DNA of 64,000 nt from Phaseolus vulgaris (GCF_000499845.2 NC_023751.2:37375309-37439308); one strand, 5' to 3'; positions 1 through 13,006 are shown, numbered from the stretch's first letter. Translations and numbers: made by a program. The notes: a model not told the origin generated them from the sequence alone.

Positions 1-2186
1 GAAGATTTTAAATATGGCTAGTCCGAAAGGTTATCTCACTCCCTCTCATATTTTGTATGCTGATGACATTTTTATTTTTTGTAGGGGGGATATTAAGTCT
101 CTTCGAAATTTGAGTACTTTTCTTAAAACATATGGTGATTTTTCTGGTCAATATATTAATAACTCTAAAAGTAGTTTCTTCACCATGGATAATTCTCCAA
201 GATTTGTGATTTCTTCAACCTTTGGCTGATAAAGTCAAATTGAAGCTAGCATCTTGGAAAGGTAAATCTCTTAGCATGATGGGTCGGATCCAGCTGGTCA
301 ATACAGTGATTACTGGATTTCTAGCTTATAGTTTTAATATGTATAAATGGCCAGTTTCTCTTATTAAGCAAGTTGAGCAATGGTGCCGGAATTTTATTTG
401 GACTGGTGATATTATGAAAAAAGGTATCGCTACTGTTAATTGGGCGAAAATTTGTTCACCTCTTGAGGATGGAGGCTTGAATATTATTAATCTTCATCAT
501 GAAAATAATTCATATCTTCTTAAGCTTGCTTGGAACTTCGCTTATAGCAACAAACCTTGGTCTTTACTCTTGAAAGCCAGAGTTCTTAAATCAAAATACG
601 AGTTTAGAATGGTTTATAGATCCTCCTCTCTTTGGCTTGGAATTAAACAATTTTATTCTATCATACTTGATTATACTTCTTGGACTGTTGGTACAGGTTC
701 TTTTATTAATTTCTGGAATGATAAATGGTGTTCTACTACTTCTTTAACAAATATTGCAGGGTTATCTGATGGGGCTAACATTCCGGATACAGTCTCTCAA
801 TTTTGGTCAGGTTATGATTGGAATATTCCTTTATCTTTACAGCAGATGCCGCATTTTTTTAATCATATCATGGTTAGAGAGGAACAAGATATTCCTAATT
901 GGATTCTAGATGAGTCTGGTCGTTTCACTCTTAAATCGGCTAGGACTTTTTTCTTGGAACCAGGAGTTCCAGGTGGTTGGGGTAAGTTCATTTGGTCTTC
1001 ATATATTCCACCTTCCAAAACTTTAGTACTCTGGAAAATTTTTCATGGGAGACTTCCTACAGATCTGCATATTCAGAATAAGGGTTTGCATATATGTTCT
1101 ATGTGTACGCTTTGTGAAAAGCATGAAGAATCTATTCAACATCTATTTTTTGAATGTTCTAATGCATTACATATTTGGAGTTGGGTTCGACAGATTTTTC
1201 TTACTTCACATTTCTCTAATAAGGATGATCTTCTTTCTTTTATTAAGAGTGATGGTAGTCCTTTGGTTAAATTGATTAAACTTGCTGTGACAACCTTTTC
1301 TATATGGATGATATGGCGTATGAGGAATTATGCTAGATTTCAGGATAAGATTGAGGTTTCTAAGGCTATTTCGGTAATTAAAGATTTAACTCGTCTAGTG
1401 GGAAATTCGTCTAAAGCTTCAATGAAGAATGATATGTTGGATTTCAACGTGATTAAGTTTTTTGGTATTAAGACTCGTAGTGGGAAAGTTCTTCATCCTC
1501 TTCCAGTTAGATGGGAATTTCCTTCACCAGGCTGGGTTAAAATTAACACTGATGGGGCTGCTAGGGGGTATCCTGGTCTTGCTACTTGTGGAGGTATTTT
1601 TCGTGGGAGTATGGGAGAATTTATTGGTGCTTTTTCAGGGTTTCTTTAAGTTCAAACTGCTTTGGTTGCTGAGTTTTATGGAGTTATACATGCTATGGAG
1701 GAAGCTCAAAAGATGGGACTTACTAATGTTTGGCTTGAATGTGATTTTGTCTTGGTTTGTGCTGCATTTACTGCTAGGACTACTGTTCCGTGGATGCTTC
1801 GTAATCGATGGAATACTTGTCTTAATTTCTGTAGGACAATCAGGTTTAGGGTTACTCATATTTTTCGTGAGGGAAATGCATGTGCTGATAAGTTGGCTAA
1901 TTTAGGGTTCATTCATAGACAATCATTTCATTGGTATAATAGACTTCCATCTAGTCTGTTCTTAGAATTCTTTATGAATAGGTATAGTCTACCTATGTAT
2001 CGTTTTTGTTAACATGTGGGTTTTGGTCTAGTCCCCCCATATTTTTGTATTTTCTTTCTTTTTCCTTTTTTTAATAATACTTTTTTCATGTGATGGCAGA
2101 TGATTGTTGTTACTTGAGATGTCAGCCTAGCTGAGATGTCAAGTTGCATAGTGATGCCTAACATGAAAATTTTCATTAAAAAAAAA
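1..2186 (+). mobile_element. LINE (L1-type) retrotransposon, 3' portion
   Basis: The window opens inside the reverse transcriptase of a non-LTR retrotransposon. The coding part ends at 2012. A short 3' UTR follows and ends in an A-run at about 2178-2186, as expected for L1-type elements. The 5' end lies outside the window, so no target duplication can be checked. The tail TAACATGAAAATTTTCATTA before the A-run also occurs, diverged and inverted, near 13.47-13.50 kb. Confidence 0.88.
14..2012 (+). pseudogene. LINE ORF2 remnant: RT tail, zf-RVT, RNase H
   Basis: This is the C-terminal part of a plant LINE polyprotein. Bases 14-229 carry the RT active-site box (YADDIFIFCRGD). The frame then jumps: the conserved stretch after the RT core that contains the FNYLGVPI-type motif is missing, and reading resumes at FLQPLADKVKLKLASWKG just before 222. 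This fits an internal deletion with a frame change. Bases 222-1649 carry the zf-RVT region (around LWKIFHGRLPT and CTLCEKHEESIQHLFFEC). The RNase H domain follows (VKINTDGAARG, with LVAEFYGVIHAMEEA and FREGNACADKLANLGF). One TAA at 1647-1649 interrupts RNase H, and the same frame continues to 2012. The lesions make it non-functional. It has no relation to neighbouring host genes. Confidence 0.88.
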
Positions 2187-2358
2187 GGTAACATTTAGAA
2201 GACAAATTAATTTTAGTGATACAATTCTCAAGAGACTTTTCTTTTGTGGGAAGATGACATGCAATTGAGAGTTTTCAACAATAAGAATAAAAAAATGTTT
2301 ATATTCTTTATTAAAACAGACATTCTGTTATTTTAATTAATTTTATATTATTTAATTA

Positions 2359-2973
2359 TGTTTTTACTAGGGAGATGAGACCTAAAGAACTATTGAAATC
2401 TTCTTTTCCTTCCTTTGGTTGGTCAGGTTGCTGGGTGATGAACTAGGGTTCTTCTCGTCCTCTTGCTTCTCTTTCGGCACTCGGTCTCGGGTGAACACCA
2501 GATGGGATACATGCGAACGCACTCCGACGCTCAAGTCAGTAAAGCAGGTGATCAGTACTCTGGTAGGTGAATAGTAATAAATGACGTACCTTTCTCCTTG
2601 GGATGTGTGTTATTTATATTATTTTAATGGACTTCCTTATTGGGTCTGATTAGTAGAGTGGACCATCGCTTAGGGTTGTATTACCTAATCCTTAATGACG
2701 GATTAACTTCACTGACCTTGGTTTGAGCGTTAACGGTAGTATGAGTCGGCCGGGCAGGCCGGCAATGATGATTTCACTCGTCTTGGTCAAACTTATACGG
2801 TTTCGGTCAAGTCTCTTAGGTCTTGGTCGCCTCGGCCAAGACTCTCAGGGCTCGGCCAGGACTATCAGGGCTCAGCCAGGTTCCCTTGGTCTCGGTCAGG
2901 TAAACCAGGTCTCAGGCAGCCAAGTGGATCTCGGTCAGGGAGTCCAAATGTCGATCTCACCCATACTTGTACA
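2359..2973 (-). mobile_element. Solo LTR, family A
   Basis: A 615-bp GC-richer block is flanked by the direct repeat AATTA (2354-2358 and 2974-2978). It begins TGTTTTTACTAG and ends ACTTGTACA, so it has TG...CA ends. The same sequence occurs inverted at 49167-49770. On the minus strand it contains TTGAGCGTCGGAGTGC about 190 bp before its 3' end, a motif common in legume Ty3/gypsy LTRs. It also carries degenerate repeats built on 'tcggccaagac'. No internal domain is attached, so this is a solo LTR left by LTR-LTR recombination. The gypsy assignment is inferred from style only. Confidence 0.82.
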
Positions 2974-2978
2974 AATTA

Positions 2979-5900
2979 CAAATTTATTTTTTATTATAAT
3001 TTCCTTTTATTAAAAATGTCATATTAATAATTATATATAACTATTTTGATTATCAAAGTATAAGTTTTTCACCAAACAAAACATTCAGTGATTGACTCAC
3101 AAATAATAAGAAAGTTTTAGTATCATCAAGTTAGCATAAAGACAAAGGAACAAACACGAAAAAGAAAAGAAATTAACAAATAAGGAAAAAAAAGATGTGC
3201 ATTAAACTTGCTCACATAAAAAAATCATATATTCTATTATGTTTGAAAATATAATAAATTACATTGAAGATATAATTGATTATGTTATAAATAGTGTATT
3301 AATATTTTGTACATCTATGTTATTATAATTGATATAGTTGATTATGTTGTACTTTTTTACTAATAAGTATTTATATACTTGATAATGGTCTTAATATTTT
3401 AGTTATATGCTTGATTTGAGAAGAATAAATGAATTTATAATAATTTAGGTTTTTAATGATACGTTTAGTTTGTGATTTAAGTTTTCTAGAAATAAGTTAA
3501 GACTTTTCTATTTTTTTCTAAATTTTTTAAACATTTCATTAAATAGTACAATAATCAAAGTAAAAGAAATTACTTCAATTTGGCTATTTTGGAAATGATG
3601 ATGATGTCTTGAAGAGATAAAACTTTAGGATAGACAATCTGTGGATTTAGTTTGTGTTGTTGAAATTAGATATTGAGTTATTTTATGGTAATTTTGAGTA
3701 ATGTGAATTTTGGTGATGAAATTGATTTGTATACATGTATGTGACTTGTGATTATATTGTGATCATGAAAGTATTAGTGCTTGATGAGATGTATTAGTTT
3801 GAAATTGAGTTATTTTATGTAATTTTGATGTTGTTTTAATTTGTGGGATAGGTGAAGTTGATATTAAATGCTATATTGTTTAATAGGTTGAGCATTTTAA
3901 ATTCAATTGAATTAAAACAAGTATATATGAGTAATATTTTTAGAACTTATTTTAGATTGAAGAGTTGTTATTTTGCTTTAATTGAAATAACAAATTTTAG
4001 TTTGTGAATTTTGTTTTGTATGCTTAAGGTGATCATATGTTGTTCAAGAAATGTGATTAAATGAGGATGATTGAAATTTGATTTATGGATGATGGCTTGA
4101 GAGAGAACTCAATTTTCTCTCTCAGTGAGTTTTGGTTGATCAAGTGACATATGACCGTTTTCAAACAAGAGATAAATTGGGAATTTAATTGTTCAACCCT
4201 TTTGATAACACTCTAATAACAAGTTTTGGGTACTCAATTGATAATTGAACATTTGAGAGAGAAAAAGAAGTTGAGTCAATTCTTTCTCCTGAAGGAACAT
4301 CGCTCAAGTGAGAATACCTCGTTTAAGTAACCACATGTGTCGATAAAACTTATTATTTTATTTGTTTAAATGAGATTTGATAAATATATGTATTATAAAT
4401 TTTGATGTTCATAATGTTTCATATGAGGTGTTGTGTTTATTGAAGTTTTATATGATACTTAATGTTTATATTATATAAAATGAATTATTTGAAAATGAGA
4501 ATGAGTTTTTAGGAATCACTGATCAATGATTTAGTCATTATGGATGACAAATAAATTTGTACCTACGATATTGTTCGAACTTGTCTCGATATTAATGACA
4601 AATGTATATATATTGATTGAGCATGAATATGGGTGTAATACCCAATTTTTAAAATTGGGTATAAGGATAGAGATGAATATATACATATCCACTCACCCCG
4701 TTTAAAATACCAAAACATCCTTAGTTTATTTGTACTTTATTTTAAAATTTATATAATTATAATTTCTTTAATTTTTATTGGACATTAAAGAGAAGAAAAT
4801 TTGTGTCCTTTTAACATTATAGTATCGAGAATATCATGTTTCCTTTATTTTGATATTGTTGTGCACAAAATCATTTAATAAATATTTAGACATGTAAGAA
4901 TGCAAATACGAGTATACCTATTACTTGATAGGGGTAAGGCTAAACTTAAATTTTTACTTTGGATGATAACATGTATAATCAAATTCGCACCCACTCCACT
5001 TCGTTGTCATTCCTATTAGTGATAAATCAGAGAGAGTGATTCATGAGAAATCATAAAATCATAAATAATTGATTGAGTGTTAAGATGATCGATAATATAA
5101 AATCACATATTATATTTTTTATCAACAAATATTAAACAAAATAAAATGAGACACTTTAGGGTGTCCAAACACTTATACAAAAAAAACTCAGACCAAACTT
5201 CTTATCACTCAATCAACTGGAAATCTAACATGCTCTACAAAACATAAATCAGAGTAATATAGACATGACAAAACTGATATAGGCATGATCACATTAAAAT
5301 ACAAATACATCATCCCTCTAAAGAAGACACGTTCTCACAAAATAAGATAAAATAAATCACATATTGATAAAATTATATGTTTAACAATATAATGTAATTC
5401 TTGATTTTAGTTTAAATATAATGATATTTCATGTTTAATGATAACTCCTAATCACATAGTAGATGAAAGTATTATGTGGTAACAAGTTGATAGAGATTGT
5501 TTCCAAAAAGTCTTAAATAGAGATTGTTTTCAAGAAATCTTAAGTCTTAAGTCTCCTTCAATTTTCAGAACTACCATATTGATAATCTGAATTCTCACTA
5601 AATATCATACATGTCTTGTTGTTTAGCATTAGTAATGAATACAATCTCCATGATCTAATTATTTATACAGTTTGTGTTAAATAATAATTGAATGCGTTTT
5701 CAACATTGATAAGTAATGATAATGAATATTTTGAATTAGTCATTTGTATGATGATTGAATTAATTCAATTACTTTATTGTATATTTTGTGCGTTATATTA
5801 TTATGTTCATGTATTTACATGAAAACATATTATACTAGAAATATAATGACATTAAGAGATATATAAATATTTAAGAACATGTTTGTAAATTAGGTATCTT

Positions 5901-6141
5901 TTATATTTTTGAAATCTTACAAATGATTTAAATTGAGAAAAAGAAAAAATATTTAAGTCTAATTTAATTTTATAAAATTAATTTATAAATAAAGTTTACA
6001 GTCAATTATTTTTTTATTTCTAATTATTATGAAAACTTCAGAAAAACAATTAAAGTATTTATTTTAGTAACTAACTAATTCCAAATACTTCTAGGAAGTG
6101 TTTGTATGGTTTAGAATTTAGGATTATTCATGATAATTGAA
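2979..6141. other. Gene-free AT-rich stretch with degraded repeats
   Basis: No coding sequence is supportable here. Between about 3430 and 4640 the texture (repeated 'gagttattttatg' phrases, hairpin GAGAGAGAA/TTCTCTCTC at 4099-4123, 'catcgctcaagtgag' at about 4309) resembles decayed legume LTR-retrotransposon DNA. From about 4630 to 5025 there is a dispersed-repeat remnant starting with an inverted repeat (atacccaattttt/aaaattgggtat). The rest is anonymous AT-rich DNA. Confidence 0.4.
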
Positions 6142-6514
6142 CACTATAAGCAACTTATGGAATATAAATCAATTTTAGAATATAAAAAATAATTAGTTGT
6201 TATATTAACTAAGTTAGAAATCATTTCATAGACTTAAAAATTTATTGGTTTTTAAATTAATTTTTATTATTGATAAATAGTTTCTAAATTGGTATCTAAT
6301 TAGCTATCAAGATTTTTGCTACCAAATTTAGGATGTAAATAATTGGTAGTTAAACTTTGGTAGCTAATTAAATACTACTTTAAAAACAATTTATCAATGA
6401 TAGAAACTAATTTATAAATCATAATTATTTTTAGTCTATAAAGTTTAATCAATATAACAATTAATTATTTTTATTTCTAAATTTAATTTCTATTTAATGA
6501 TTTTTTTTTCAGTG
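6142..6514. repeat. Foldback CACTA-like MITE, copy 1
   Basis: The element opens CACTATAAG and closes with CAGTG. The left half (ataattagttg...ttggtatctaattagc) is the imperfect reverse complement of the right half, so the whole unit folds back on itself. The same internal phrases recur at 10270-10632, 25769-26505, 30990-31160, 32538-32916, 35702-36014 and 58566-59005. No convincing target duplication was seen for this copy. Confidence 0.65.
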
Positions 6515-6751
6515 AGACCTACAATAGTAGAATATAAAATTTAGTTGAAGTCCTTAAGTGATCTTTGTATTTTTATACTTCTTTTAATAAAAATTAAAAT
6601 TTAACTTTAATAATTAAGTAAAGTAATGAGATAATAGTAAGTTTTGTTGTTGAATTACTCTGCAACTTAGACAGAAGTTATAGGTGGCCCTAGTGAATCA
6701 TATTGAGAAGTTATTTACAGAAAGAAATGAATTTGAAGCCTTTTTGTGGAT

Positions 6752-9006
6752 TCATGCAAACTCGAAAGATTTAACAAATGGAGTTGGAAACACAGATAAG
6801 AGAAGCTCATTCTGGTTCTCTCTGCTTGTGGGGTTCTCCCTTGAAACGGTTGACATATAGTGTGGTTGGGGTGATCTTGGTGGAGAAGCATACAAGGCAG
6901 AGGCTTCTAGAACCTCTCTTCGAACACTTGCTACTTCCTCTACCATTTTCTGTGCACGTAGTGCTGTTAGGTATAAACCAGCAGCCAAGAAAACTGTGGT
7001 TAAAGCCAACACCCCTGCAGCAGAGAACAACCCTTCTCTGATGTTGTAGCAACCTGTTCTTGGCTTCCACCAATTCTTCAGATGGCCTGACTCTACACCC
7101 AGTGCTGCCAACAACAAAATCTCTGCAACTCCAAAACAAATCCTACAATGTTGTTGGAAAAATCAGAACTAATTCTCACTCCTTGATATAGATACAAAAT
7201 GAACACTTGTAGAAACAATAAACAGAGAAAATAAAGTAAAACAGAATAATAAAAGTAAAATTTTTAACTTGGAAAAACCTCCTCAACTTCAGAAATTAAA
7301 ACCGACCGACCTAGTCCAGAAAATGTCACCCAATAAGGATGAAATACAATATTTGTTTCTGTCTGTGTAAGGATAACACTCAGTCTCACCCAACAAGGAT
7401 GAAATACAATGTCTCTCCAGCCTCTTAGTATGATTTTTAATCTCATACTATAGGGAATATTTATTCTCTTATTTACTTTCTATGTTGCTCATCTCACTTG
7501 CCTGTACTTTTTTTTCCTCACAAATTCTCGTTATATAGAGAATGAGAAGAAGGTTTCCTCATAAAAAGGTAGTAGATAATTAAAACTTATCACATTTTCA
7601 AGAAACTTTTGGAATAATCATCACTCAATATATTTAATGAATCCGTTATTAAGATTCATTGGTTATGATTCCATTAAAACAAGGAGGAATTCCAATTCAC
7701 ATGTTTTTACTTCTGGTTTATTTGATTGCTAAAAGATGAATATTTTTTTTATCAGTAGATAGTATAAAATGTGGATAGATGTTAAACTGTTAAACATATG
7801 GTTACTAAACTTAGACATGTAGTTATCCATTACTGTTAAACAAAGGTGTTATAATCAGAGCTGTTGCTTTGTTGGTGGGAGCACCTATATTATTACATCA
7901 CATGATTAACATATGCAGGAATTAATATTGAATTAGGATTTTGATTAATTTAAATTAAGAATAGTTAGGTGGAAAGATAATGCTCCTTTCCTAATAATAC
8001 AAGGCTGAAGTTGGTCTGCTAAAAGATAATAACATATGAAAATAAGATTTCAAATAATTGATCCATGATGGGACCATGCAATAGCCTATGTTTATGTTTG
8101 TTCTTCTCTTTGGTGTCATCAAACCTCTCTCATTCCCTCCTTTTCTTTCCACTGTCTTCACCAGAGTTTTGATTTCTACTCCATTTCAATTCATTTCTAT
8201 CTAATTTCAAAGCAATTTGGTCCACTAGTAAAATCTTTGAATTGGAAATTAGATAAGGTTTGTGAAATTTTATGGCAAACTAGAACAAAGAGCTATGTTT
8301 TCTGTGATATTCAAGAACATAAGAACAAAAGGGTGTTCCTCTTACCAAGTTGTAACGAAGAAAAACGCTGCTTGCCATGTTAGGGACTTGGCAGAGGGAG
8401 AATGAGGGTCCCAGGTAAGCAAAGAAGGTGATGATTTGCTCACTGCTATCAACATGTAAGTGTGTTGCATGACCATGGCAAATGCAAGTCCAACAAAAGC
8501 AGAAGCAGCACATAGTAATGGTACTTTCCCACTACCACTGTAAGCACATTCTGATTTGGCTCTATTTTCTTTTCCACCTGTGTTCATCCATGTCACCTAC
8601 CAAATCATATCATATCATTCACCAGATTATGCATTAAACTTCATGAGAGGTTCATTCCCTTAGGGGACAATCTGGCAAAATTGAAATTTTGTCCGATGTA
8701 TGATGGCAACAGGTTGGTTTTGGCCATTTTGTGCCTAAGCGTTTGGATACTTTTGAAGTTTCAGTATAAGGGTTGAGACACAAGTGTCTAATTTTATTTT
8801 ATTTATTCTTTACTGATAAAAAAAAGAATTGTAATTTTGCAAACATATCAAACATGTACCTCAGAACGTGTGGCTTCTGCTATGAGACATAGGATGAAGC
8901 AGAAGAGGCCTATTAGTATTGTGAGAACCATAAGGAAGGCACCAGTTTTGCTGCTCAAATCTGTCTTGCTTCTGCTTGGTTGAAGGTCAGCATGTGTGAT
9001 TGCCAT
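6752..9006 (-). CDS. DUF1218 family membrane protein (three exons)
   Basis: Exons are 9006-8860, 8596-8346 and 7142-6752, all with GT-AG introns and consistent phases, giving 262 aa. The start is the first ATG of the first exon (MAITHADLQPSRSK). Four hydrophobic segments are visible: about residues 24-45, the stretch VPLLCAASAFVGLAFAMV, the segment spanning the exon 2/3 junction (AAFFFVTTW-ICFGVAEILLL), and GLFSAAGVLALTTVFLAAGL. The pattern and the CxYSGSGKVPLLCA-type loop match the plant DUF1218 family, which includes the Arabidopsis MODIFYING WALL LIGNIN proteins. Those are ER/secretory-membrane proteins linked to secondary-wall lignin, and this member's role is not shown by sequence. The C-tail is polar and serine-rich. 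Intron 1 holds a LINE-like 3' tail. The 1.2-kb intron 2 holds two copies of 'aaggatgaaatacaat' (7337 and 7398). A TATA-like TATTAAAT lies at 9172-9179, about 165 bp upstream. Confidence 0.9.
8758..8826 (+). repeat. LINE/SINE-like 3' tail in a DUF1218 intron
   Basis: The segment 'gtataagggttgagacac ... tttatttattctttactgataaaaaa' lies inside the first intron of the DUF1218 gene. Near-identical tails occur at about 23683-23750 (+), and inverted at about 24660-24725 and 24832-24897. It ends in an A-rich run, as retroposon 3' ends do. No coding part is attached. Confidence 0.45.
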
Positions 9007-9738
9007 TTTTTGGGAGCTCAAGAAAAATGATGCAATTCAACAGAAGGGGAGAAGATGAAGTTTTTATGTTTTGAAGTTTTGAAGGAAAGAATTGGGAAAA
9101 GGGAAGAAAGAGTTTCAGAATTGCTTGGAGGAAAGGTTGCTTAAAGGCCAAAGATTCCCACTGTGTGTGGGATTTAATACCAAACAGTCCCACAAAGGCA
9201 ATTGTAAATTAGCACCATATGTTTGTGTTTGAAGTGTACTCATTGATGAAGACAAAGTTAGTGCTAATGAGTCATGACACATAAAAAATGTGTACATTAT
9301 GGCCATTTCACTCCAAAAAAAGTGCAGAGTACCTTTCAGTTAATTCAGTTTTTTTATTTCCTCAAATACTAGAAAGTAAATGTTATATAGTTCTTGCATA
9401 ACATATATAGAGACGTGGGGCATTGAACTTGGATTCACCTTTAAACCTTTGGCAAAGAAAGACCTCTTTAATATTTGCTTTAGAAAAATATTGAATACAA
9501 CCTTCATTTAGTGTTATATGATTATTACATCCATTTGTGATGATAATATATATTATAAATAAAGAATTGAGATAAAATAAAGGAGAAAAAAAAGAAGACA
9601 AAGAATATTAGAAGCAAGGCAAATGGTTTCGAACCTATTTTAATTATTATTTGTTGGGTTTATCGTGTCACTTGAGCCTTTATTGGACCACCCATAATAT
9701 ATTATCCCACACATTAACTATTTTCAGCGTGAGAGGGG

Positions 9739-9864
9739 TGTATTGGAAATCCTACATCGATTAGAGATTAGAGCATTTTATAGTGTATAAGTGAGTGCAA
9801 ACCTTATCTTATAAACTAATTTTATGAAGTTGCAGGTTTAGGCCACTTCTCAATAATATATTTT
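9739..9864 (+). repeat. TRIM-type LTR fragment, family B
   Basis: It starts TGTATTGGAAATCC and contains 'acatcgattagagattagag' and 'gtataagtgagtgcaaacc'. It matches, in opposite orientation, the repeated unit of the small element at 13075-13315. Only one unit is present, so it is a solo or truncated copy. Confidence 0.5.
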
Positions 9865-10269
9865 TTTTTGTTACCAAGGAAAAGATAAAGTTGACCTTAT
9901 GAAGTGTAAAATGCTTGATGAACAAGTGAGAAAGCCACAGAAAAAGGAAAGGAATCACAAAGTGTTAATTTAATTAGAAAGGAATGAATTCTCTGCTTCT
10001 GACTTGGGGTAAAGCATTAAAGATGAAGAGTTGTTATTTCTTCACCAGAACTTGATATTCTTGGTTGAAACCTAAGTGCTGAGCATAACAACAAACCTCC
10101 AAAAAGTGCTATTCTGAGGTGGAAAATGTAGTTGATGCTGAGAGGGACAAAAATAGCCACCAAAAGAAACCAAATAGGTCAATTTGACAAATGGAACTCT
10201 GATGTCGGTGGTAACAGTCTTCCTCATGTTGGTTTGGTTTTCAAAGAGAAAAAACAGAATTTTTATGTT
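9865..10269. other. Gene-free stretch
   Basis: AT-rich sequence with no open frame, RNA gene or repeat I can name. Confidence 0.4.
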
Positions 10270-10632
10270 TGGTAAAAAAAAATCATTAAATAAAAATCAA
10301 TTTTAAAAATTAAAAATAATTAGTTGTTATGTTCACAAATTATATACTATTTTAGAAACTAAAAATATTATTAGTTTTTAAATTAGTTTTTATTATAAAT
10401 AAATAATTTTTAAATTATTATCTAATTAGTTACCAAAGTTTTAACAATCGCTGGTAGAAAAATATTTGTAGCTAATTACATACAAATTTAGAAACTATTT
10501 ATCAATAATAAAAACTGATTAGAAATCAATAATTTTTTTAATTTCTAAAATAGTATTTAATTTAATCAACTTAACTACTAATTATTATTTATTTTTAAAA
10601 TTATTTTTATTTAATGGTTCTTATTTTCACAA
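10270..10632. repeat. Foldback CACTA-like MITE, copy 2 (diverged)
   Basis: It carries the family's internal phrases (aaataattagttgttatgtt, aattattatctaattagttacc, and the inverted counterparts on the right). The terminal CACTA boxes are worn: the left end reads 'aatcattaaataaaaatc' and the right end 'tatttaatggttcttattttcac'. Boundaries are approximate. Confidence 0.55.
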
Positions 10633-12912
10633 TAATTAATTAAAAAATGCATTTCATAGTTATCCCAACATAATTGTAGTGCCCATTTCCTAGCCTTATC
10701 TTTAATGCCAAAATGCAATCTGTGTCACAGACACTTTGTCTAAAAAGTGTTCTATATTTTTAAAGATTCAAAGAGATCCATCCTTTTATGCACTGATTAA
10801 TTGTCATAAAAAATTAATATTATTTATTCAATTGTATAAGAAAATTAAGAACTGAAATAATCAAAACATACGAATTCAAAAGTTAGTGGAAGAAAAATAC
10901 TTAACACTAATACCTAATCGAGTAATTGTTTTGAACTTTTTCAGTGTGTAGTTTTGTGATGATTAATAGTGTACTTCAAAATGAATCAGGGTCGTGATTT
11001 TTCACTGCGAATAAAAGAAGTTACAAGTTTTAGCTTTTTCAGTTCTCAGTAATTTGTTGCCGCAAAACATGTTTTCAAACTTTTTTTTTTATAGCCAATA
11101 AAAAAAAAATGGAATCAAACTATCTTACCATAAAGAGTAAAACACCTTACCATACTTCTACCACGAAATGCCTACCTGATTATTTAAGGAACAACCAAAC
11201 TAACCACAGAAAAACATTAAATTACCATCTTTGTACAATTCACTGGATTCAAAACCCAATTAAAATATTCGAAGGAAGCATAACGATACTTAATGATAAC
11301 TTTTCATGAAGTATTAAGAATTTTAATTATTCAGCAACACGATATGCATTACGATTACCAATATTATTCTCTTTACTTAAAAATATTGGTTGAAAAAACT
11401 TAAAGTTACATTTCTTCTTTAATTACAATTTTCAAACAACAATAATTACATAAATATATATACTTTTAATTATAAATATTATTTTTTATTTGAAACTAAT
11501 TTTATAAATATATAAATAAACATATATATATATATCTAAATATTTATCTTTATTTTAATTAAAAAATTTCTCAATTCCATGACATAAAGTATTTTGGTTA
11601 ATTAATAAAAAACACATTTTTTTTAACATTTTAATCATATCAATAATATCATTTATAATATTTCTACTCAAATTTACTCACTTTCTCCAAATTCAAACAA
11701 GATAACTTTTTACTCTTTTTCCTTTTCTTATCCAAACAAAGCCTTAATATAATGTATATTTTCGTTCAACTCTCATAATAATAATAATTGTTTTTATAAG
11801 ACAAGTTTTAATTAGAATAAATATTTATTAAAATTAAATAATATTTTTATTTAAATATATACATCTGAATATATATTTCAAATTATTATACTTAAAAATT
11901 AAAATTAATTTTATTTATGTTACTTTGATTTTAAAAAACATTTAATTTTTTAATTAATTTGTTTTTATTTATTAAATTGGATCAAAATAGTCTGTTGGTC
12001 TAATATAGAGTCATGGCAAACTAAATTTATTGGTTTATTTAGATTTTGGGTCACCGATCAAAAAATTTCACTTAGTTCAATCGGACTATGTTGAGTTATC
12101 TATTTCTTTTCCAACCATAGTAGATGTATATACACTTTTTTTGAATCATATTATAGGTTTATTTCTAGTTGAAAATATTTGATGTAAAACAACTCTAACA
12201 CTTTTTTTTTTCTGTTTCACATAGTATAGCAAATAAAATAAATCTAGAAAAAACATCTCAAACATCCTAAATTTGTGGCAAAAAAGTTGGAGGGTATCTA
12301 AAGTATCTTTCTATAAAGGGTTGAAGAGTGAAAAAAAATAGATGTGTTGAAATGGAAAAAAACTATGCACTTCTAAGGATCATGTTAGGTCTTTCAATGA
12401 AGCTCTCTCACCTAAATAGAGATGAAATATGTACTTACAAATTAGGTCTTTGTGAGAGGTGTTAGAAATCTAAGTATGGTAGTAGGAAAATCTAATTATA
12501 GGAAAAAGTAAGACAAAATCTTCTATATGGTAGAGATATCTCTCCAAGGTTTATGGTGAGAACAATCAATCAAAAGTGATTTAATAGCATGTTTAATAAG
12601 GAGTTAGGAAATTAATGGTTCACAAATCAAGTGTTTAGAAGGGCAAATGATTAGATGATGAATGATTAGCACAAAGATATGACAAATTATATTTTATTTT
12701 AAAACAACATGTGGTGGTGAATCACATAGGCTATTGGATGAATAAATCATGAAAATGGAAGTTCTCATGATGAATGAAACAATTTGTTTGGTAAAACACT
12801 TTTACAAAATCTTCTCCAATATTGAGAAATGGTAAATATATAAAAGCATGCACAAGATAAGTGGATATGAAGAGAATAATGAATAGGGTCGTGAGATGAT
12901 AATTTGGAAGAT
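10633..12912. other. Gene-free AT-rich stretch
   Basis: No gene is supportable. A short ORF at 11109-11309 has no recognisable domain and sits in sequence of intergenic composition. There are short AT microsatellites (about 11520-11535). From about 11970 to 12110 there is a dispersed-repeat-like patch rich in 'gtct/gatc' phrases. Confidence 0.4.
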
Positions 12913-13006
12913 AAGATTAATTTATAGGGTATAAATGAGACAATATTTATCTTACAAGTCAATTTTATGAGAATGTGTTAAACTTAAACTCACTTCTTAA
13001 TATACT
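12913..13006 (+). repeat. TRIM-type LTR fragment, family B, diverged
   Basis: The phrases 'ataaatgagacaatatttatcttac', 'caattttatgagaatgtg' and 'cttaaactcacttcttaatata' line up with the end of the unit at 9739-9864. It sits just upstream of the inverted family-B element at 13075-13315. Confidence 0.4.

Noticed and set aside
6778..7041. Plus-strand 87-aa ORF
   Set aside because: It overlaps antisense to exon 3 of the DUF1218 gene, which has full splice and domain support.
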